NCBI RefSeq assembly: GCF_014642175.1
Contig: NZ_BMIL01000007.1
Coordinates: forward strand, 186,001-250,000
DNA: 64,000 bases
Direction of reading: 5' to 3'
Source: Pedobacter quisquiliarum
Lineage (GTDB): Bacteria > Bacteroidota > Bacteroidia > Sphingobacteriales > Sphingobacteriaceae
Numbering within the stretch: position 1 is the stretch's first letter; every line of letters starts with the position of its first letter. Shown here piece after piece: positions 26,310 to 34,684 of the stretch. Under the pieces are notes generated by a model. That model made no database searches. It saw only the letters and a list, made by a program, of their open reading frames with translations, and was not told the origin of the DNA. A program made the translations under genes and the position numbers.

Positions 26310-27496
26310 AAAAGGAGCACAACATAGATCAATTATTCAAAAAGGGGATGGAAGATCCGGATATTCCCTTTAATGAGCTGGACTGGCAGAAGATGGCGCA
26401 AAAGTTAGCCGCCAGCGAAGCCAGAAGAACAACTCCGCTATGGATTTACGCCGGAGCAGGGGTCGCTGCGGCATTGCTGCTCGTGCTGTTTATATTTTTG
26501 GCGGACCAGAATCAACCGATACAAAAGCGGCAACATACAATTGTTAAAACCAAACCCAAACCAGGAAAGGATGCCGTACAACCTGCTATAGACAAAATCG
26601 CTCCGGCCTTAGAGAAGGTAGCGCATAAACCGGAAGCATTGGCGAAGCAAGAACCTTCTTTGAAACAGCCTTTGGCCACAGGCCTGGATTCAATGTCCCT
26701 TAAGGTAGGTGCGTCTCCGCTTGGCGCAGCACAGCCGATGCTGAAAGGTTTCATGCCTACGCTGTTTAACACTCAAAAGCATGATCAGGAACAACAGATT
26801 GCCTTAGTGCTGCGTAAACCCAATACCACAAGCATGGGAACAACGACAGAAGCAAGCAGGCCGGAAAGCCAGACTAAATCAGCTGTGCTTGAACCAGTCG
26901 GCAACCGCGGTAAGTTAACTTTCACGTTTTTGGCGGCGCCGGACATCACTGACTCGAAAACCAGTGTCGGCACGAAGATCAGCTCAAACGTTGGTTTATT
27001 GCTAACCTATCCGCTTTCAAAGAAAATGAGCATATCTACAGGTGCCATTTACGCACGCAAGCTGTACGACTACGGTGGGAATGTGGCCACAGTAGGGCAG
27101 GCCAACTTACCATGGTCCCTAAATGCCGATTGTTACGTGATAGATGTCCCTGTGAATGTGAACTATCAGATATTAAGTAAAAAGAATTATTCGATAGCGC
27201 TGAACTCCGGGGTTTCAAGCTATTTCATGCTGAAAGAAAAGTACAAATTCAGCAGTACCAATGCGGCAGGGGTAACGCAGCAGAGTATGCTGGAGCTTAA
27301 TAATCAAAACAAGCACCTCTTAGGCATCGCCAACATCTCTGTAAGTATAGAACGTAAGGTTTCAGATAAAGTGAGTGTTGGCATTCAGCCATTTATAAAA
27401 TTCCCGCTTACCGGCATAGGATATTACGACTACAATCTGCGGTCAAGGGGCGTCGCGCTGTCGCTGAGCATAAAACCATTCGGGTCAAAGAATTAA
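26306..27496 (+). CDS. Membrane-anchored barrel protein, putative anti-sigma partner
   Basis: 396 residues. A cytoplasmic N-terminus of about 44 residues (DPDIPFNELDWQKMAQKLAA), one membrane helix (about 45-66), a long Lys/Pro/Gln-rich linker (about 70-200) and a C-terminal domain from about 210 with alternating strands like an outer membrane beta-barrel (PorT-like), ending LSLSIKPFGSKN. The four-base overlap with the sigma gene supports a regulatory partner. The order cytoplasmic segment, helix, periplasmic linker, barrel-like domain is known in Bacteroidota ECF loci. Anti-sigma activity is inference. Confidence 0.78.
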   Translation: MKKEHNIDQLFKKGMEDPDIPFNELDWQKMAQKLAASEARRTTPLWIYAGAGVAAALLLVLFIFLADQNQPIQKRQHTIVKTKPKPGKDAVQPAIDKIAPALEKVAHKPEALAKQEPSLKQPLATGLDSMSLKVGASPLGAAQPMLKGFMPTLFNTQKHDQEQQIALVLRKPNTTSMGTTTEASRPESQTKSAVLEPVGNRGKLTFTFLAAPDITDSKTSVGTKISSNVGLLLTYPLSKKMSISTGAIYARKLYDYGGNVATVGQANLPWSLNADCYVIDVPVNVNYQILSKKNYSIALNSGVSSYFMLKEKYKFSSTNAAGVTQQSMLELNNQNKHLLGIANISVSIERKVSDKVSVGIQPFIKFPLTGIGYYDYNLRSRGVALSLSIKPFGSKN

Positions 27497-27645
27497 ATCA
27501 GACACTAAAAAGTTTAATCAACTTAAGATATCACACTGAAATAAGAAAAATGTATACTGTTGTGCTTAAAGTTGTGAAGAGGAACGAAAATTCCATTTAT
27601 TAAATTTATTAACAAGGAATTAACACACACTTAAACCTTAAGCAC

Positions 27646-27747
27646 ATGGATTTACTATTTCTAGTATCAGTCGCCGGTCTGGCAGTTTTGGCAATAGGAC
27701 CGTTCAATCGCTTTATTGATAAATGGAACGAGCGTGATTCTTTATGA
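27646..27747 (+). CDS. Small membrane protein (33 residues)
   Basis: ATG at 27646, stop at 27745-27747. One hydrophobic helix (LLFLVSVAGLAVLAIGPF) followed by a charged tail (RFIDKWNERDSL). It lies between the barrel gene and the convergent gene at 27749, ending one base before it. No homology recognised; supported only by the transmembrane pattern and tidy fit. Confidence 0.42.
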   Translation: MDLLFLVSVAGLAVLAIGPFNRFIDKWNERDSL

Positions 27748-27748
27748 A

Positions 27749-27949
27749 TTAGTTCTGCTCGTAGCTGAATTCCTGTAGGAACCGTTCGGTGATGTTCGGA
27801 TTTTTAATCTTCACGACTTCATCCTCTATCACGCACAATACGCGATAGCCGGCGTCTTTACACTTCTCTATGAAGTAGTCGCTCGGCGTTTGCTTTAACT
27901 CCAGGTTGTAAAGCTTGTTGCTGGTGTTTATAAAGACAAGTTTAAACAT
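27749..27949 (-). CDS. Small hypothetical protein, distant paralogue of 28593-28799
   Basis: 66 residues from the ATG at 27949 (MFKLVFINTSNKLY); an ATG at 27958 would add three. Alternating hydrophobic strands and one helix, with CKDAGYRVLCVIEDEV. The small protein at 28593-28799 shows the same plan (MYRIIYYNSQTGYR, HGCKIICIVDYNANV). It overlaps the end of the upstream HTH gene by eight bases, so the two are co-transcribed. Function unknown. Confidence 0.68.
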   Translation of the reverse strand: MFKLVFINTSNKLYNLELKQTPSDYFIEKCKDAGYRVLCVIEDEVVKIKNPNITERFLQEFSYEQN

Positions 27950-28304
27950 GAGCTGCATGATTAAGTTTACGCTCCTCGTATTCCAAAAGTTGGTTATAGC
28001 GCTCTAATAGATCTAAATATTTCTCTTTCCAAATGTCAAATTCTTCTACAACCGGCGCCACTGCAGGCTCTGCTTTTTGCTTGGCTTTGAAATCCTCTGC
28101 CGTAAAAAGATCCGGAAATTCCACGGAGAAATCGTGGTCAATCACGCGACCGATACGGTGTATGATATCTGGTTTCAGTTTAGGCTTCATAAACCAGTTA
28201 TAAACTGATCTTCTGTTTACCCGGGCCAATCTTGCTACATCAGTTAAAGAGTGTCCTTCTCTTCTAATAACTTTCTCGATTGTGTTTCCGTGATGTAGTG
28301 ACAT
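27942..28304 (-). CDS. Small helix-turn-helix regulator, paralogue of 10474-10818
   Basis: 120 residues. HTH at about 7-42 (IEKVIRREGHSLTDVARLAR and VNRRSVYNWF), then RIGRVIDHDFSVEFPDLF, a Ala/Pro/Lys-rich linker and a C-terminal helix WKEKYLDLLERYNQLL. The same organisation occurs at 10474-10818. Coupled with the small downstream gene (overlap of eight bases). Probable DNA-binding regulator; targets unknown. Confidence 0.8.
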   Translation of the reverse strand: MSLHHGNTIEKVIRREGHSLTDVARLARVNRRSVYNWFMKPKLKPDIIHRIGRVIDHDFSVEFPDLFTAEDFKAKQKAEPAVAPVVEEFDIWKEKYLDLLERYNQLLEYEERKLNHAAHV

Positions 28305-28592
28305 TTTTACTAAATTTTAAATTTTGAACAATAATTAGCGTTTGTTGTTGTACAATGTCTCCGCAATGTGTTGCTTTATTACCCACATTTTCACGATAAT
28401 TTACGAGAATTAGCATGAATTATCTGGGTTACAGCCGCATGTCGCGTTTCAGTGTGCTTTCTACATGCTATGTTGCAAATGCCGGTCCCATCTCTAGGCA
28501 CTACCCAACCAATGACGTCTCTCTGGAAAAAAGATTATTTTTTATGAACTACATGAGCCGGTTTATCGTTGTAACCAGATAAGTTTTGCGAT

Positions 28593-28799
28593 ATGTACAG
28601 GATTATCTATTACAACAGTCAGACTGGCTATCGAAAGTTCGACTCAGACAATTACGATGTCATTGCAGACCAGCACATGCATCTGAAAAAACATGGCTGC
28701 AAGATCATTTGCATTGTTGACTATAATGCGAATGTGATATTAAATAAGTGCATGGATTTCAAAGCACATGTAGTTGCAGTAGACCGTTTGGTTAATTGA
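28593..28799 (+). CDS. Small hypothetical protein, distant paralogue of 27749-27949
   Basis: 68 residues. Starts MYRIIYYNSQTGYRKF, central HLKKHGCKIICIVDYNAN. Strand-helix-strand plan shared with the protein at 27749-27949. A -7-like sequence (TAAGTTTTG, about 28580-28588) lies immediately upstream, so the transcript would be almost leaderless. Not recognised. Confidence 0.6.
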   Translation: MYRIIYYNSQTGYRKFDSDNYDVIADQHMHLKKHGCKIICIVDYNANVILNKCMDFKAHVVAVDRLVN

Positions 28800-28845
28800 C
28801 CATCGTAATATAAAGGTAAAAACACTTGGCGCCTTGCGGATTAGC

Positions 28846-28876
28846 TTTGATGCCACGTTGCGGTGCGTTATCTTTG
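28846..28876 (+). promoter_or_regulatory. Promoter of the bacilliredoxin gene
   Basis: TTTG (28846-28849), 19-base spacer, TATCTTTG (28869-28876): matches the Bacteroidota consensus very well. Confidence 0.75.
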
Positions 28877-28909
28877 AAGTGTAGAATTTAAAAAATTAAA
28901 ATTTAAGAT

Positions 28910-29320
28910 ATGTATCCAGAATATTTGGTAGAACCAATGCGTGCAGAGTTAACGAATGTAGGTTTTCAGGAATTGAAGACTGCTGAGGAAGTAGATTCTG
29001 CAATCAACAGCGAAGGAACTGTATTTGTTGTTGTAAACTCTGTTTGCGGTTGCGCAGCAGCGAATGCGCGCCCTGCAGCTAAAATGGCGGCATCTAATGA
29101 AAAACATCCTGATAAACTGGTTACCGTTTTTGCAGGTATGGAAAAAGATGCGGTAGATAAAGCAAGAGCTTATATGATGCCTTTCCCACCTTCATCGCCA
29201 GCTATGGCCTTGTTCAAGGATGGTAAATTGGTTCATATGATTGAACGTCATCAGATTGAAGGTCGCCCGGCGCAAATGATTGCGGATAGCCTGGTTGGCG
29301 CTTTCGAGCAATACTGCTAA
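28910..29320 (+). CDS. BrxA/BrxB family bacilliredoxin (YphP/YqiW)
   Basis: 136 residues, the normal length. Thioredoxin-like fold with the active site CGC in VNSVCGCAAANARP and the conserved PFPPSSPAMALFKDGKLVHMIERH. In Firmicutes these remove bacillithiol from mixed disulfides; the Bacteroidota homologues are presumed thiol-disulfide exchange proteins. Own promoter and terminator, so monocistronic. Confidence 0.93.
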   Translation: MYPEYLVEPMRAELTNVGFQELKTAEEVDSAINSEGTVFVVVNSVCGCAAANARPAAKMAASNEKHPDKLVTVFAGMEKDAVDKARAYMMPFPPSSPAMALFKDGKLVHMIERHQIEGRPAQMIADSLVGAFEQYC

Positions 29321-29342
29321 TTTTCATGAAAATCATACTTGA

Positions 29343-29369
29343 AGAGACTGCCTAAGGCGGTCTCTTTTT
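29343..29369 (+). terminator. Terminator of the bacilliredoxin gene
   Basis: AGAGACTGCC/GGCGGTCTCT 10-bp stem (one G-U), TAA loop, five T. Confidence 0.88.
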
Positions 29370-29397
29370 GTTTAAGCCAAAATCTGGGATGACAAGC

Positions 29398-29489
29398 GGT
29401 GGACAAGTCCGCCATAAAGGGTCGGCAGGGGGATAACTAGGCTGGGGCTCTGTTAACCCCCTGTGGACCCCCTGTGAAGGCCCTGTCGG
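29398..29489. repeat. GC-rich structured element with 11-base tandem repeats
   Basis: In the convergent interval between the bacilliredoxin gene and cdaA: hairpin GGTGGA/TCCGCC with CAAG loop (29398-29413); strong hairpin CAGGGGG-A-TAAC/GTTA-A-CCCCCTG (29426-29437 with 29452-29463); and three degenerate 11-base tandem units of the form CCCCCTGTGRA (29457-29467, 29468-29478, 29479-29489). Unlike neighbouring intergenic DNA in base content. Could be a dispersed palindromic repeat or a small RNA. Confidence 0.5.
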
Positions 29490-29580
29490 GACCTTGTTAT
29501 CTCTGAAGCTTTTGGCACGCGTTTACCCTGCTAATCTGTACAGCTTAGCTTGGAATTTAAACTATGATTTATGTTGACTG

Positions 29581-30378
29581 TTAAAAATCCTTGTTCAGGA
29601 GTTTTTCAAGTTCTCCGAAGGACACATTCATTCTTACGCGACCTTGTTTCGCGTAGGCGATCTCGCCGGTTTCTTCAGACACAATAACGGCTACAGCGTC
29701 TGTATTCTCCGAAATACCGATGCCGGCACGGTGACGTAGTCCAAATTGAGGGGGCAGTGTGTCGTTATCTGTTAAAGGCAATATGCAGCTGGCGCTTTTG
29801 ATCTTGTTCTCAGAGATTACCACTGCACCATCGTGAAGCGGACTGTTTTTCTGGAAAATGCTTTCCAGGAGTCTTTTAGATATTCTGGAGTCGATCGTCT
29901 CGCAGCTATTTGCAAAGAGCTGGTCGTCGTAGTATTTTACAAACACGATAAGGGCGCCTGTACGACTCTTTTTCATGCTTTTACAAGCTTCTATAATGGG
30001 ACGGATGCGTATCAGGTTATTTACTTCAATGTTTTTGGTTCCAAAAAGATAACCCCACCAGGCCTTGTTTTTCTGCAGGAAAGTGTTTTTACCAATAAGT
30101 AGTAGAAAACGTCGTATTTCCGGTTGGAAGATGATGATGAGGGCGATGATGCCGACGTCCATAAACTTTTTGATGATTGTAGACAGCATGTTCATATTCA
30201 GCTTGTCTACCATAAACCAGAAGATCAAGATCATAAACATGCCCAGCAGCAGGTTTACGGCAAGGGTATTTTTGATCAGACTGTAAACATAATAGATCAG
30301 CATGGCAACCAGGAAGATGTCTACGACATCTGTTGCGGTGATCTTTATGAAATCGAAATCAAAATCAAAACCTTTCAT
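29581..30378 (-). CDS. cdaA: Diadenylate cyclase (c-di-AMP synthase)
   Basis: 265 residues. Three N-terminal membrane helices (about 17-95) and a DisA_N cyclase domain from about 115, with LHDGAVVI and GLRHRAGIGISE, the two motifs that bind ATP and metal. It makes cyclic di-AMP from two ATP at the inner membrane. The gene follows folP (23-base gap), an arrangement common in Bacteroidota. Confidence 0.95.
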   Translation of the reverse strand: MKGFDFDFDFIKITATDVVDIFLVAMLIYYVYSLIKNTLAVNLLLGMFMILIFWFMVDKLNMNMLSTIIKKFMDVGIIALIIIFQPEIRRFLLLIGKNTFLQKNKAWWGYLFGTKNIEVNNLIRIRPIIEACKSMKKSRTGALIVFVKYYDDQLFANSCETIDSRISKRLLESIFQKNSPLHDGAVVISENKIKSASCILPLTDNDTLPPQFGLRHRAGIGISENTDAVAVIVSEETGEIAYAKQGRVRMNVSFGELEKLLNKDF

Positions 30379-30401
30379 TTTGGCAATTTAAGAAAAATAT
30401 A

Positions 30402-31259
30402 TCAGCGGCGTTGTGTGCGTTCAACCAACTTGATGCATTCTAAAGCGGCGCGGACATCGTGCACACGCAGGATACTCGCACCCTTTTGTAAGGCTATGGT
30501 GTTTAACACCGTGGTGCCATTCAGCGCATCTGCAGGTTCCACTTTAAGGAATTTGGATATCATGGACTTCCGTGAAAAACCAACCAGCAAGCTCAGTCCA
30601 AAGATCTTCAGATCTTCCAGGTGGTTGAGCAGTTCGTAGCTGTGATCGCGGTTTTTTGCAAACCCGAAACCCGGATCCAGGATAATATCTTTCACGCCAA
30701 GCCGGCGAAGTGCAGCAACCTTCTTTGAGAAGTAATCCACCACTTCAAGCACCACATCATCATAGTGGGGCTCAATATGCATGGTTTGTGGGCTGCCTTT
30801 CATGTGCATCAGGATGTAAGGCACATTCAGCGCGGCAACAGTTTCGAACATACGGTCATCCAGGGTACCCCCGGAAATATCATTGATGATGTGGGCCCCG
30901 GCTTCGACAGTGGCTTTTGCTACCGGCGGACGGAAAGTATCTATGGAAAGCACAGCCTCCGGAAAAGCTTTCACCAATGCTTCAACTACGGGAACAATTC
31001 TGTCCAGCTCTTCCTGTTCGGTGATGTCTGCTGCACCAGGGCGGGATGAATATGCGCCGATGTCGATGATCGTTGCACCAGCTTCAAGGAAAGCTGCGGT
31101 CTTTTTCATCGCTTCCTCAATGGATGCAGTACGGCTTGCTGCGTAGAAAGAATCAGGGGTTATGTTCAGGATCGCCATCACATGTGGCGTGCGCAGATCT
31201 AAGAGTCCCCCGCCGATGTTCAGTGTCGTCTTTCGGTTTAAAAATGTATCTTTAGCCAT
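30402..31259 (-). CDS. folP: Dihydropteroate synthase
   Basis: 285 residues. MAILNITPDSFY, IIDIGAYSSRPGA, ISIDTFRP-like SIDTFRPPVA, INDISGG, LDPGFGFAKN, VGFSRKSM and the C-terminal LRVHDV are all present. It condenses p-aminobenzoate with dihydropterin pyrophosphate in folate synthesis; target of sulfonamides. Divergent from DUF1599 and likely cotranscribed with cdaA. A minus-strand -7 box TATTTTTG lies at 31269-31276, ten bases before the start. Confidence 0.97.
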   Translation of the reverse strand: MAKDTFLNRKTTLNIGGGLLDLRTPHVMAILNITPDSFYAASRTASIEEAMKKTAAFLEAGATIIDIGAYSSRPGAADITEQEELDRIVPVVEALVKAFPEAVLSIDTFRPPVAKATVEAGAHIINDISGGTLDDRMFETVAALNVPYILMHMKGSPQTMHIEPHYDDVVLEVVDYFSKKVAALRRLGVKDIILDPGFGFAKNRDHSYELLNHLEDLKIFGLSLLVGFSRKSMISKFLKVEPADALNGTTVLNTIALQKGASILRVHDVRAALECIKLVERTQRR

Positions 31260-31314
31260 GTTTTAATGCAAAAATACAGTATTAGGACAGCTTTAGACTA
31301 AATTTCTCATTGTT

Positions 31315-31857
31315 TTGGCAAAAGGTACCTCATTAGAATACGACGAAGTTATCGCGGTTTGTAAATCGCTTTTTCTTAAGAAAACCAAAGATTATGGCAC
31401 GGCCTGGCGCATCCTTCGGCTGTCGTCAATAACCGATCAAATCTTCATCAAGGCGCAAAGAATTCGCACCCTTGAAGAGACCAAAGTGAACAAGGTAGGG
31501 GAAGACATTACCTCCGAGTATATCGGGATCGTGAATTACTGTGTGATTGCTTTGATGCAAATGGAACTTCGTACGGAGGATCCATATGAATTGGAGCTGG
31601 AGCTTGTTAATACGCTGTTTGAACAGCATGTAAATACAACCAAAGAATTGATGTTCGCCAAAAACCATGATTATGGTGAAGCGTGGCGTGACATGCGGAT
31701 CAGTTCATTAACCGATCTGATCTTAATGAAGATCTTACGCGTAAAGCAGATTGAAGATAACGCGGGGCAGACTGTCGTGTCTGAAGGCATTGCTGCTAAT
31801 TATCAGGACATGATAAACTATGCCGTTTTTGCGCTGATTAAACTTGGCGTAAAGTAG
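31315..31857 (+). CDS. DUF1599 domain protein
   Basis: 180 residues, starting at TTG (no closer ATG or GTG in frame). Two tandem copies of the DUF1599 unit are visible: KKTKDYGTAWRILRLSSITDQIF...RIRTLEE (about 21-50) and AKNHDYGEAWRDMRISSLTDLIL...RVKQIED (about 112-140), each followed by a helix ending NY-x-V-x-AL. Function unknown; the family belongs to the all-alpha NTP-pyrophosphatase-like or nucleotide-modification grouping only by suggestion. Confidence 0.88.
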   Translation: MAKGTSLEYDEVIAVCKSLFLKKTKDYGTAWRILRLSSITDQIFIKAQRIRTLEETKVNKVGEDITSEYIGIVNYCVIALMQMELRTEDPYELELELVNTLFEQHVNTTKELMFAKNHDYGEAWRDMRISSLTDLILMKILRVKQIEDNAGQTVVSEGIAANYQDMINYAVFALIKLGVK

Positions 31858-31899
31858 TTGCAGGTACAGCCTTAGGCGCTAAATAAATGAAATTTTAAG

Positions 31900-33051
31900 A
31901 TGAAAAACATAGCATTAAACTTCTGCAGGGTATTTGTAGGTCTGCTTTTTATCGCCTCTGGCTTGATTAAAGCCAATGATCCGATGGGATTTGGTTATAA
32001 GCTGCAGGAGTATTTCGATGTTTTTCACATAGCCTTTCTGGGCGACTTTGCGACAGGAATCGCCATGTTGCTTTGTATCGTGGAGATTGTGCTTGGTGCC
32101 TTGTTGCTTTGTGGCTTCTGGCCGAAAAAGGTGACCATGGCACTGCTGGTGACCATCATCTTCTTTACCTTCCTGACATTCGTTTCCGCTTTCTTTAAAG
32201 TGGTCACTTCTTGTGGTTGCTTTGGCGATGCTATTCCACTTACCCCATGGCAGTCCTTCGGAAAAGATGTGGTACTGCTGTTGATGATCGTGTACCTGTA
32301 TCTGCAACGGGACCGGATCAGCGCCTTGACTAGTTCCGCTGCGCTGCGCACTGCAATCTTGGTTTGCGTTACCGTGCTTTCGCTGGGATTTACACTTTAT
32401 ACTTATTATGCACTGCCGATTGTAGACTTCCTGCCGTACAAAGTAGGAAACAATGTGCCTGCGCTGATGAAGCTTCCTGCAGGGCAGAAAGGCGACGAGT
32501 ATGAGATTCTGTACCAGTTGAAGCATAAATCAACCGGTGAAACGAAGTCCATGAATGACAAGCTATATCTGAAATCGGGCATCTGGGAGGATGATAACTG
32601 GGAGATTGTAGGCGATCCGGAACGCCGCCTGGTGAAGAAAGGTTATGACATCAAGATCAAGGATCTGAACATTTCGGATGCTTCCGGAACAGACTATACG
32701 AAAGAGCTTATCGAGAATCCATACTACAACCTTGTTGTTGTGGCTTACGATCTTCGGAAAACCGATACGGCTGCTTTTGGCCGCATCAATGCTCTGGCCT
32801 TAAAGGCTGCGGAAGCGTTCAATGTACGTACGGTGATGTTGACTTCTAATGCTGCGCAGGATGCGCAAAGCTTCTCGGAGCGGAACAAGCTGTTCATTGA
32901 AATCTTCTATGCTGATGCTGTACCGTTGAAGAGCATGGTACGCTCCAGTCCGGGGCTGCTGTTGTTTAAAAATGGCGTTGTGGTGGATAAATGGAGTGCG
33001 GCTTTCTTGCCGGATTTCGAGACCTTAAACGAAAAATATCTCTCCAGGTAA
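31900..33051 (+). CDS. BT_3928 family protein: DoxX/MauE-like membrane domain plus C-terminal domain
   Basis: 383 residues. N-terminal four-helix DoxX/MauE-type membrane unit (about 5-145) with VVTSCGCFGDAIPLTPWQSF, whose Cys pair suggests a role in thiol redox. A further helix, then a C-terminal soluble domain from about 185 resembling a thioredoxin-like fold without a CXXC site. Followed one base after its stop by an ABC permease gene. Conserved in Bacteroidota; function not established. Confidence 0.88.
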   Translation: MKNIALNFCRVFVGLLFIASGLIKANDPMGFGYKLQEYFDVFHIAFLGDFATGIAMLLCIVEIVLGALLLCGFWPKKVTMALLVTIIFFTFLTFVSAFFKVVTSCGCFGDAIPLTPWQSFGKDVVLLLMIVYLYLQRDRISALTSSAALRTAILVCVTVLSLGFTLYTYYALPIVDFLPYKVGNNVPALMKLPAGQKGDEYEILYQLKHKSTGETKSMNDKLYLKSGIWEDDNWEIVGDPERRLVKKGYDIKIKDLNISDASGTDYTKELIENPYYNLVVVAYDLRKTDTAAFGRINALALKAAEAFNVRTVMLTSNAAQDAQSFSERNKLFIEIFYADAVPLKSMVRSSPGLLLFKNGVVVDKWSAAFLPDFETLNEKYLSR

Positions 33052-33052
33052 C

Positions 33053-34102
33053 ATGCTGCAGTACATATTTAAAAAGTTTCTCTACGGATTGGCGGTGATG
33101 GCGGGTGTGATTACGGTTGTTTTCCTCTTATTTAATGTGCTTCCCGGTGATCCGGCAAGGATGACCATGGGGCAACGTGCCGATGTGCAATCCCTTGAAG
33201 CGGTGAGGAAGGAATTCGGACTGGACAGATCTAAACCCATGCAGTTCTTTTTGTATTTGAATGATCTCTCGCCCATAGGGCTGCACGGCAAAGATCAACA
33301 GGAGAAATACAACTACGTTAAACTGATTGGTGCAGGTGAAGATGTTATTGCTTTAAAGGTACCTTATCTGCGCCGTTCTTATCAGACCAAAAGGGATGTG
33401 ACGACAATATTGGCGGAAACCGTGCCCAACACTTTCATCCTTGCCGCAACGGCGATGATCTTTGCCACGATAATTGGCGTGTTCCTGGGCGTTGTATCTG
33501 CGGTGAACCGCGATACCTGGATTGATCATGCGGCCAATTCCTTCGCGATACTGGGTATTTCGGCGCCCTCTTTCTTTGCCGGGATTATCATTGCCTGGCT
33601 CTTTGGATTTGTACTCAGTGATTATACCGGCTTAAACATGTCCGGCAGTTTATATAGCTACGACCCTTTTGAAGGGGAGATCATGACCTGGAAAAACCTT
33701 TGGTTACCCATGATTACCCTTGGCTTGCGGCCGCTGGCGATTATTGTACAGCTTACCCGCAGTGCGATGCTTGATGTACTCGCGCAGGACTACATTCGCA
33801 CGGCACGTGCAAAAGGCTTGGGTCGGAACGCGATCATATACAAACATGCCCTGAAAAACGCAATGAATCCGGTGATTACTGCGATCTCCGGCTGGTTTGC
33901 TTCCTTACTGGCAGGATCCTTTTTTGTTGAATACATATTTGGATACAACGGACTGGGACGGGCGACGGTTTTTGCACTGGAGATGTCTGATTTTCCGGTT
34001 GTGATGGGTTCCATATTGTTTATCGCATTTGTGTTTGTGGTCATCAATATTCTGGTGGATGTATTATATGCATTTGTGGATCCCCGGGTAAAGTTGGCGT
34101 AG
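33053..34102 (+). CDS. Peptide-type ABC transporter permease (DppB/OppB family)
   Basis: 349 residues. Six hydrophobic segments, N-terminal signature FLLFNVLPGDPARMTMGQRA and the permease EAA loop RTARAKGLGRNAIIYKHALKNAMNPVIT. Such permeases pair with a DppC-like subunit, ATPases and a binding protein, none of which is adjacent. The region between the first and second helix is enlarged (about 75-105). Cotranscribed with the BT_3928-type gene (one-base gap). Substrate unknown. Confidence 0.92.
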   Translation: MLQYIFKKFLYGLAVMAGVITVVFLLFNVLPGDPARMTMGQRADVQSLEAVRKEFGLDRSKPMQFFLYLNDLSPIGLHGKDQQEKYNYVKLIGAGEDVIALKVPYLRRSYQTKRDVTTILAETVPNTFILAATAMIFATIIGVFLGVVSAVNRDTWIDHAANSFAILGISAPSFFAGIIIAWLFGFVLSDYTGLNMSGSLYSYDPFEGEIMTWKNLWLPMITLGLRPLAIIVQLTRSAMLDVLAQDYIRTARAKGLGRNAIIYKHALKNAMNPVITAISGWFASLLAGSFFVEYIFGYNGLGRATVFALEMSDFPVVMGSILFIAFVFVVINILVDVLYAFVDPRVKLA

Positions 34103-34171
34103 CTTAAGGCTGTTGTAGCGTTGATATAGGTTTAGCTGAATGGTTGATTATGGCATTTTCAAAATAAATAG

Positions 34172-34684
34172 ATGAAGATTTTTCTAATTGGTTTTATGGG
34201 TAGTGGCAAGACCACTTCTGGAAAGCGACTTGCCAGTGCGTTGAAGGTTCCCTTTTTTGATCTCGACCATCAGATTACCGCAGAGACAGGCATGTCTATT
34301 CCCGCGTATTTCGCTGAACATGGAGAGCCGGCTTTCAGAAGTCTGGAGCAGCAGGTTTTACAGCATTTTGCCTATCCGGTAGATTGCGTGATTTCCACAG
34401 GAGGTGGGACGCCTTGTTATTTCGATAATATGGAATGGATGAATGCCAACGGGTTAACCGTTTTTATAGATATGCCAGCAATGGCGCTTGCGAAAAGGCT
34501 GGAGCCCGGTAAACATAAAAGGCCCTTGTTGAAGGACCTTGATGTGGATGGGATGGTAAAGTTTATTACGGAGAAACTGGATGAGCGTCTTCCTTATTAT
34601 AACAAAGCGCAGGTGATCATCAATGGTGTGAATCTCAATACGGAATTGCTACAGGCCGCTGTGCGGAACGCGCCGGCTAAATAG
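34172..34684 (+). CDS. aroK: Shikimate kinase
   Basis: 170 residues. P-loop GFMGSGKTTSGK at about 7-18, shikimate-binding Asp in FFDLDHQI, Arg in FRSLEQQVL, GGGTPCY, and lid KHKRPLL. It phosphorylates shikimate at the 3-hydroxyl in aromatic amino acid synthesis. Its last eight bases overlap the convergent truA gene. Confidence 0.95.
   Translation: MKIFLIGFMGSGKTTSGKRLASALKVPFFDLDHQITAETGMSIPAYFAEHGEPAFRSLEQQVLQHFAYPVDCVISTGGGTPCYFDNMEWMNANGLTVFIDMPAMALAKRLEPGKHKRPLLKDLDVDGMVKFITEKLDERLPYYNKAQVIINGVNLNTELLQAAVRNAPAK

Noticed and set aside
30124-30639. 171-residue plus-strand frame
   Set aside because: Covers parts of both cdaA and folP on the opposite strand and shows no domain.
31915-32526. 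203-residue minus-strand frame
   Set aside because: Lies wholly inside the BT_3928-type gene; composition (Gln/His/Lys rich) is typical of an antisense shadow.
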